A stretch of DNA of 9,931 nucleotides from Verrucomicrobiales bacterium. GTDB taxonomy: Bacteria > Verrucomicrobiota > Verrucomicrobiia > Limisphaerales > UBA11320. Position numbers and translations under genes: made by a program. Position 1 is the first letter of the stretch; each line of letters opens with the position of its first letter. Location: NCBI GenBank assembly GCA_003452185.1, contig DMJJ01000517.1, positions 1-9,931 on the forward strand, given 5' to 3'. Positions 7,534-9,931 of the stretch are shown piece by piece. The notes below the pieces were generated by a model, which was not told the DNA's origin, ran no database searches, and saw only the letters and a program-made list of their open reading frames with translations.

Positions 7534-8280
7534 TTACTTGATGTGGCAGGTGCGGCACATCAGGCTGCCGCGACCATCCGCATCGTTGCCGTCCACGATC
7601 GTGGCCTGACCGCGGAGCGGGGTGTTGCCCTTGATCCAGTGCGGGTCATGGCAGGAGGTGCACTGCATCTTGTGGTTCACAAGCAGGGCCTCGTCGATGG
7701 TCTTGCCGGTGAGGTCCGTGCCGGTCCAGGTCGCGGGGACCGGGGGGGTCTGCACGGTGAGGGTGGTCTTGGGATCACCGATCTTGTAGGTCACCGGGTT
7801 CTCAAGCTCGCCGCTCGCCGCAGCCAGGGCCGCGTCATAGACGAAGGAGATCGGGTGATCGGTGTGAAGGTCGGGGCCGACCTTGTGATTCGGCTGCACG
7901 AACACCGGGGTGTTGGTGCTGATGCCGCCTTGCGTCCCCTGGATCGGGGAGTTCACGCCAATCGTCCCGTCATGGCAGCTCAGGCACGCCAGGGAAGCGC
8001 CGTCGGGGACGGTGCCGGGGGTGTGCTTGATCGTCGGGCTCGAATACATCGTGAACGGGCCGGTGCTGGTCTTGTGCGCAAAGAGCGGAGCGATCTGCGC
8101 CGGGTCGGTGGCGTGCGCCGTGTGACACGGGGTGCAGACGCCGCGACGGGTGTTAAAGGCCAGATAGTTCGTCTTCGAGAAGTCGTGGTCGGATCCGACG
8201 ACACCCTTGTTGACCGCGGCCTCGACCGCCGCAGGCACGAGAAGCGATGCCGCGATCGCCAGTATACTGAGGATTTTCAT
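7534..8280 (-). CDS. Small tetraheme c-type cytochrome, exported (possibly OmcE-like)
   Basis: This 248-residue protein starts with a classic Sec signal (MKILSILAIAASLLVPAAVEA, cleavage near residue 21-22) without a lipobox. Four CXXCH motifs start at 49, 99, 207 and 242. Candidate distal ligands include His32 in SDHDFS, His56 after the first heme, His138 and His142 in DLHTDHPISF, His203 and His214. The last heme sits three residues from the C-terminus. The same arrangement forms the N-terminal third of the 12-heme-motif protein. It has its own leader with a GGAG ribosome site and a downstream hairpin, so it is probably transcribed alone. Four-heme proteins of this size include the nanowire subunit OmcE; membership is possible but cannot be confirmed by eye. 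A soluble periplasmic or extracellular carrier is the alternative. Confidence 0.94.
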   Translation of the reverse strand: MKILSILAIAASLLVPAAVEAAVNKGVVGSDHDFSKTNYLAFNTRRGVCTPCHTAHATDPAQIAPLFAHKTSTGPFTMYSSPTIKHTPGTVPDGASLACLSCHDGTIGVNSPIQGTQGGISTNTPVFVQPNHKVGPDLHTDHPISFVYDAALAAASGELENPVTYKIGDPKTTLTVQTPPVPATWTGTDLTGKTIDEALLVNHKMQCTSCHDPHWIKGNTPLRGQATIVDGNDADGRGSLMCRTCHIK

Positions 8281-8321
8281 TTTGGTTGTAGCTCCATCAT
8301 TTGGTTGTTGGGTTTGGTTGT
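8281..8321 (-). promoter_or_regulatory. Translation-initiation leader with three ACAACCAAA repeats
   Basis: On the minus strand the 9-mer ACAACCAAA occurs three times (8321-8313, 8308-8300, 8289-8281) directly before the tetraheme ATG. GGAG, the likely ribosome site, lies between the second and third copies. The A/C-rich, unstructured stretch could favour ribosome loading or bind a regulator such as Hfq, which prefers A-rich repeats. No function is shown. Confidence 0.45.
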
Positions 8322-8326
8322 CTGAC

Positions 8327-8357
8327 GGCGCACGGCATCAGCTGAATGCCGCGCACC
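8327..8357 (-). promoter_or_regulatory. Leader stem-loop upstream of tetraheme cytochrome
   Basis: A 12-bp stem closes a 7-nt loop (UCAGCUG) in the minus-strand RNA. Two of the pairs are G-U there, but would be C-A or A-C mismatches in plus-strand RNA, so the structure belongs to the leader of the tetraheme gene. It ends 47 nt before the start codon and immediately upstream of the ACAACCAAA repeats. No T-tract follows, so it is probably a stabilising or regulatory structure rather than a terminator. Confidence 0.45.
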
Positions 8358-8702
8358 TCGGTGCCGTGGGGGTTGCTCCCGCACCGTCCAACGAAGGAAT
8401 CTCAGGGCCCCACTCTCTTCCCTGGACCCCTCGTCGAAATGGTTCTCCCTGCCCGCCTCGACCCGCCAAGGCGAACACCGTCGTCAGGCTCGACGCAGAG
8501 GACGCGAAAACCTGAAAACTCGAAAAAGGCATACTCAAAATCGCAATCAAAATTAACGGTTTCTAATAGACAAAGGCACAAAACGTCCCTTAATGTCGTG
8601 CTCACTTACGCAAGATAGGGTGAAAGTTAGGCCATTTTAATCTTCGCCGCGAGTAAAAAGTTGTAGGAAATGTAAACGTCACGGAAGCCCGGTTGCTGAG
8701 GT

Positions 8703-8747
8703 CCCGTGGAGTTCGAGGTGTCTCCGCGGGCCCCGGGATTTCCCGGG
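8703..8747 (+). promoter_or_regulatory. Two adjacent stem-loops upstream of monoheme cytochrome
   Basis: The first stem pairs CCCGTGGAG (8703-8711) with CTCCGCGGG (8722-8730) around a 10-nt loop; the one non-Watson-Crick pair is U-G in plus-strand RNA but a mismatch on the other strand. The second is the dyad CCCGGGATTTCCCGGG (8732-8747). Positions 8764-8770 (TCCACGG) can alternatively pair with 8704-8710. Orientation suggests part of the monoheme gene's leader, about 135 nt before its ATG. The role is unknown. Confidence 0.35.
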
Positions 8748-8855
8748 ATTGGGGTTGAGAAAATCCACGGATCCACTTGCAGAGATCGAATCCTATGGTT
8801 CTTTAAGGCCCCAGCGGCGTCCGGTCGGAAGTGAATCAGTCAAGAAGCCCTTAGG

Positions 8856-8871
8856 GTAACAGTAGTGTTAC
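8856..8871. promoter_or_regulatory. Palindrome GTAACA-N4-TGTTAC, possible operator
   Basis: Perfect 6-bp arms are separated by GTAG, 11 nt before the monoheme ATG. The geometry is compatible with a dimeric regulator (CRP/FNR-like sites are two short arms with a 4-6 nt spacer), but the sequence is not a recognised consensus. It could also act in RNA by hindering initiation. Confidence 0.35.
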
Positions 8872-8882
8872 AAAGCAATGGT

Positions 8883-9218
8883 ATGAAAATAATTACGATG
8901 ACGATGGTTTTGGTTTGTTCCCTGGGTGCCACCTCCTTGAGGGCGGCCACCGGAGCTGAGTTGTATGCCGAGCATTGCACCAAGTGCCATGGCGAGGATG
9001 GCAAGGGTGGGACCAAGATGGGGGAGAAGGTGGGCCTCAAGAGCGACCTCTCTGACGCCAAGGCCCAAGAGAAAATGAAGGATGAGGATATCGTTAAAGT
9101 GATTCGCGAGGGAGTTAAGGAAAAGGAGACCGGTAAGAAGCGGATGAAAGCTTACGACGATTTAAGCGAAGGCGACCTTAAACAGCTCGTTTCTTATGTT
9201 CGGTCGCTGAAGAAGTAG
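8883..9218 (+). CDS. Monoheme class I cytochrome c, periplasmic
   Basis: The product has 111 residues from the ATG at 8883, which begins a clean Sec signal (MKIITMTMVLVCSLGATSLRA, cleavage near residue 21). A GTG 18 nt upstream would only add six residues and sits inside a palindrome. CTKCH at 32-36 binds the heme. Met88 in KKRMKAY is the likely distal ligand, followed by the usual C-terminal helix (LSEGDLKQLVSYVRSL). Size and layout fit the c6/c5-like electron shuttle family. The protein is very Lys/Glu-rich. Its DNA is about 45-47% GC over 9061-9180, well below its neighbours. It is read opposite to the other cytochromes, ends 52 nt from the converging triheme gene, and has no clear ribosome site. 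It could carry electrons from the inner membrane to the multiheme proteins; that link is inferred. Confidence 0.92.
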   Translation: MKIITMTMVLVCSLGATSLRAATGAELYAEHCTKCHGEDGKGGTKMGEKVGLKSDLSDAKAQEKMKDEDIVKVIREGVKEKETGKKRMKAYDDLSEGDLKQLVSYVRSLKK

Positions 9219-9270
9219 CTCCCGAGGCCCGTTTTTTGAGGGGGCGGCTCTGGGGTGGGGACGAGGCGGC

Positions 9271-9729
9271 CTAGCGAATATGGCAGGTCAGGCAGAGGTC
9301 TCCCCCACGGGTGGGTTGGATCAGCATATCCTTCTCGCGGGAGTCGACGGAGTGGCAGGTGACGCATCCCACCTTGCCCCCCTCCAATCGAAGCGCAGGG
9401 TCGAGTTCCGAAGGGGGGATGAACCCTGTGGGGTCCCTCCGGTAGGCGTCGGCGTAGGAGACGAGCGTGGGGTGTTGTCCGTATTGGTAGAGCTGGCTGG
9501 TCCGCGAGACCGTGGGGATGACGTTCGAGGCGGTGGTGCCGTCGTGGCAGCCGAGGCAGGCCCGCGAGCCGGCCGAGGTGGTGATCCCTCCGAGGGTCCG
9601 GCCGGTGCAGGCGGGGTCGCCTCCCGGGGCCGGACGGGCCGAGATGAGAAGAGTGGCGGCGCTGATGGCGAGGGCCGTCAGGCGGAGCCCCGTGGAGCGG
9701 ATCGCAAGCCTTGGAGTACGTCGTGTCAC
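9271..9729 (-). CDS. Small triheme c-type cytochrome, exported
   Basis: The product has 152 residues from a GTG at 9729; an in-frame TGA five codons upstream rules out a longer form, and no early ATG exists. The N-terminus is an Arg-rich Sec-type signal with a hydrophobic Ala/Leu core (about 1-36). CXXCH motifs begin at 58, 122 and 146. The order CLGCHDGT, QHPTLVSYADAY, CVTCHS and CLTCHIR matches the second, third and fourth heme segments of the tetraheme protein, including an end two residues after the last heme. The first heme segment is missing. Cys41 is an unpaired extra cysteine. No ribosome site is evident. It lies divergent to a secreted protein gene at 9885. It may be a reduced family member acting as a carrier or cap; function is unknown. 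Confidence 0.85.
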   Translation of the reverse strand: MTRRTPRLAIRSTGLRLTALAISAATLLISARPAPGGDPACTGRTLGGITTSAGSRACLGCHDGTTASNVIPTVSRTSQLYQYGQHPTLVSYADAYRRDPTGFIPPSELDPALRLEGGKVGCVTCHSVDSREKDMLIQPTRGGDLCLTCHIR

Positions 9730-9823
9730 GCGCTGACGTATTCATCGGAAGGATCCGCCCGGGATGAATGGTTTTTCTGCCCCCCCTCCAGGCGGAGAGG
9801 GGGGCGGATGAAGTGAAGGGGTG

Positions 9824-9843
9824 CCCGCCGCCTTTGCGGCGGG
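9824..9843 (+). other. Short GC hairpin between divergent genes
   Basis: CCCGCCGC and GCGGCGGG form a perfect 8-bp stem with loop CTTT in the 155-nt gap before the gene at 9885. A second, imperfect C-run/G-run pairing lies at about 9779-9804. No T-tract follows on the plus strand. It may be leader structure for the gene at 9885, or chance in GC-rich DNA. Confidence 0.3.
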
Positions 9844-9884
9844 GGCTGGCCTTGCTCGGAAAGTATTGTTACAAACAAAACACT

Positions 9885-9931
9885 ATGAATCGCGTTTACT
9901 CGTTGGGAATCCTGCTCCTGGGCCTGCTGGC
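9885..9931 (+). CDS. Start of a secreted protein, cut by window end
   Basis: Only 15 residues are visible (MNRVYSLGILLLGLL and onward). They form a basic start followed by a Leu-rich core, as in a signal peptide. The ATG is preceded by an A-rich stretch containing TGTTACAAA, which is also found before the monoheme cytochrome ATG. The product cannot be identified; its setting suggests another exported redox protein. Confidence 0.55.
   Translation, partial: MNRVYSLGILLLGLL

Larger units (their letters stand above)
8281..8882. other. Divergent intergenic region with AT-rich island
   Basis: This 602-nt gap separates the divergently read tetraheme and monoheme genes. About 8520-8680 is strikingly AT-rich (by hand count 35% GC at 8521-8580 and 42% at 8581-8640). 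It is the most likely place for promoters in both directions. I could not find a convincing -35/-10 pair on either strand. No open frame here has a credible start or protein motif, and no tRNA or known riboswitch (including the GEMM class) was recognised. Confidence 0.6.

Noticed and set aside
8281..8882. c-di-GMP/cGAMP (GEMM) riboswitch, known to control cytochrome genes in Geobacter
   Set aside because: The conserved core segments of that riboswitch class could not be found on either strand.
9219..9270. Terminator with a T6 run between the converging genes
   Set aside because: The T-run at 9232-9237 is present, but no convincing stem precedes it on the plus strand, and pairing across it relies on loose G-rich matches.
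9194..9745. 183-residue minus-strand open frame beginning at an ATG
   Set aside because: It overlaps the triheme cytochrome in another frame and gives a Pro/Arg/His-rich product without a domain; the heme motifs lie in the other frame.

Overview
The window is dominated by c-type cytochromes and outer-membrane parts, and it reads as an extracellular electron transfer locus of a Gram-negative bacterium. A long transmembrane beta-barrel ending in Phe and three lipobox-bearing secreted proteins show the outer membrane directly. Five complete cytochrome genes carry 31 heme-attachment motifs in under 10 kb (30 CXXCH and one CX3CH). Base composition is high-GC apart from one intergenic stretch and one gene. 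The phylum cannot be fixed from sequence alone. The mix of porin, multiheme cytochromes and NHL propellers, with often weak Shine-Dalgarno signals, would suit Verrucomicrobiota or Acidobacteriota; Geobacter-like Desulfobacterota are an alternative. This is a low-confidence guess.

Positions 67-7228 (minus strand) hold five tightly packed genes read right to left: NHL-propeller lipoprotein, 11-heme lipoprotein cytochrome, about 26-strand-size beta-barrel, second NHL-propeller lipoprotein, and secreted 12-heme-motif cytochrome. Two junctions are 4-nt ATGA overlaps and the other two gaps are 26 and 37 nt, so this is almost certainly one operon. The order is symmetrical: an NHL-cytochrome pair on each side of the barrel gene. 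The likely role is a porin-cytochrome conduit moving electrons across the outer membrane, analogous to MtrCAB or OmaB-OmbB-OmcB. The paired propellers are the unusual part.

Positions 7229-7533 are intergenic, with a strong GC hairpin that probably ends the next gene's transcript and a weak candidate promoter for the operon. Positions 7534-8280 (minus) encode a small tetraheme cytochrome, preceded by a structured leader. The 602-nt gap at 8281-8882 contains an AT-rich island, two stem-loop systems and a palindrome. Positions 8883-9218 (plus) encode a monoheme class I cytochrome of noticeably lower GC. Positions 9271-9729 (minus) encode a triheme cytochrome, and a plus-strand secreted protein begins at 9885 and runs off the window.

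The tetraheme protein, the triheme protein and the N-terminal third of the 12-heme-motif protein are versions of one domain. A working model, which is inference, is this: the monoheme protein is a periplasmic shuttle, the 11-heme lipoprotein is the wire through or at the barrel, the 12-heme-motif protein is the outer terminal, and the tetraheme protein is a possible polymerising (OmcE-like) or soluble extracellular carrier.
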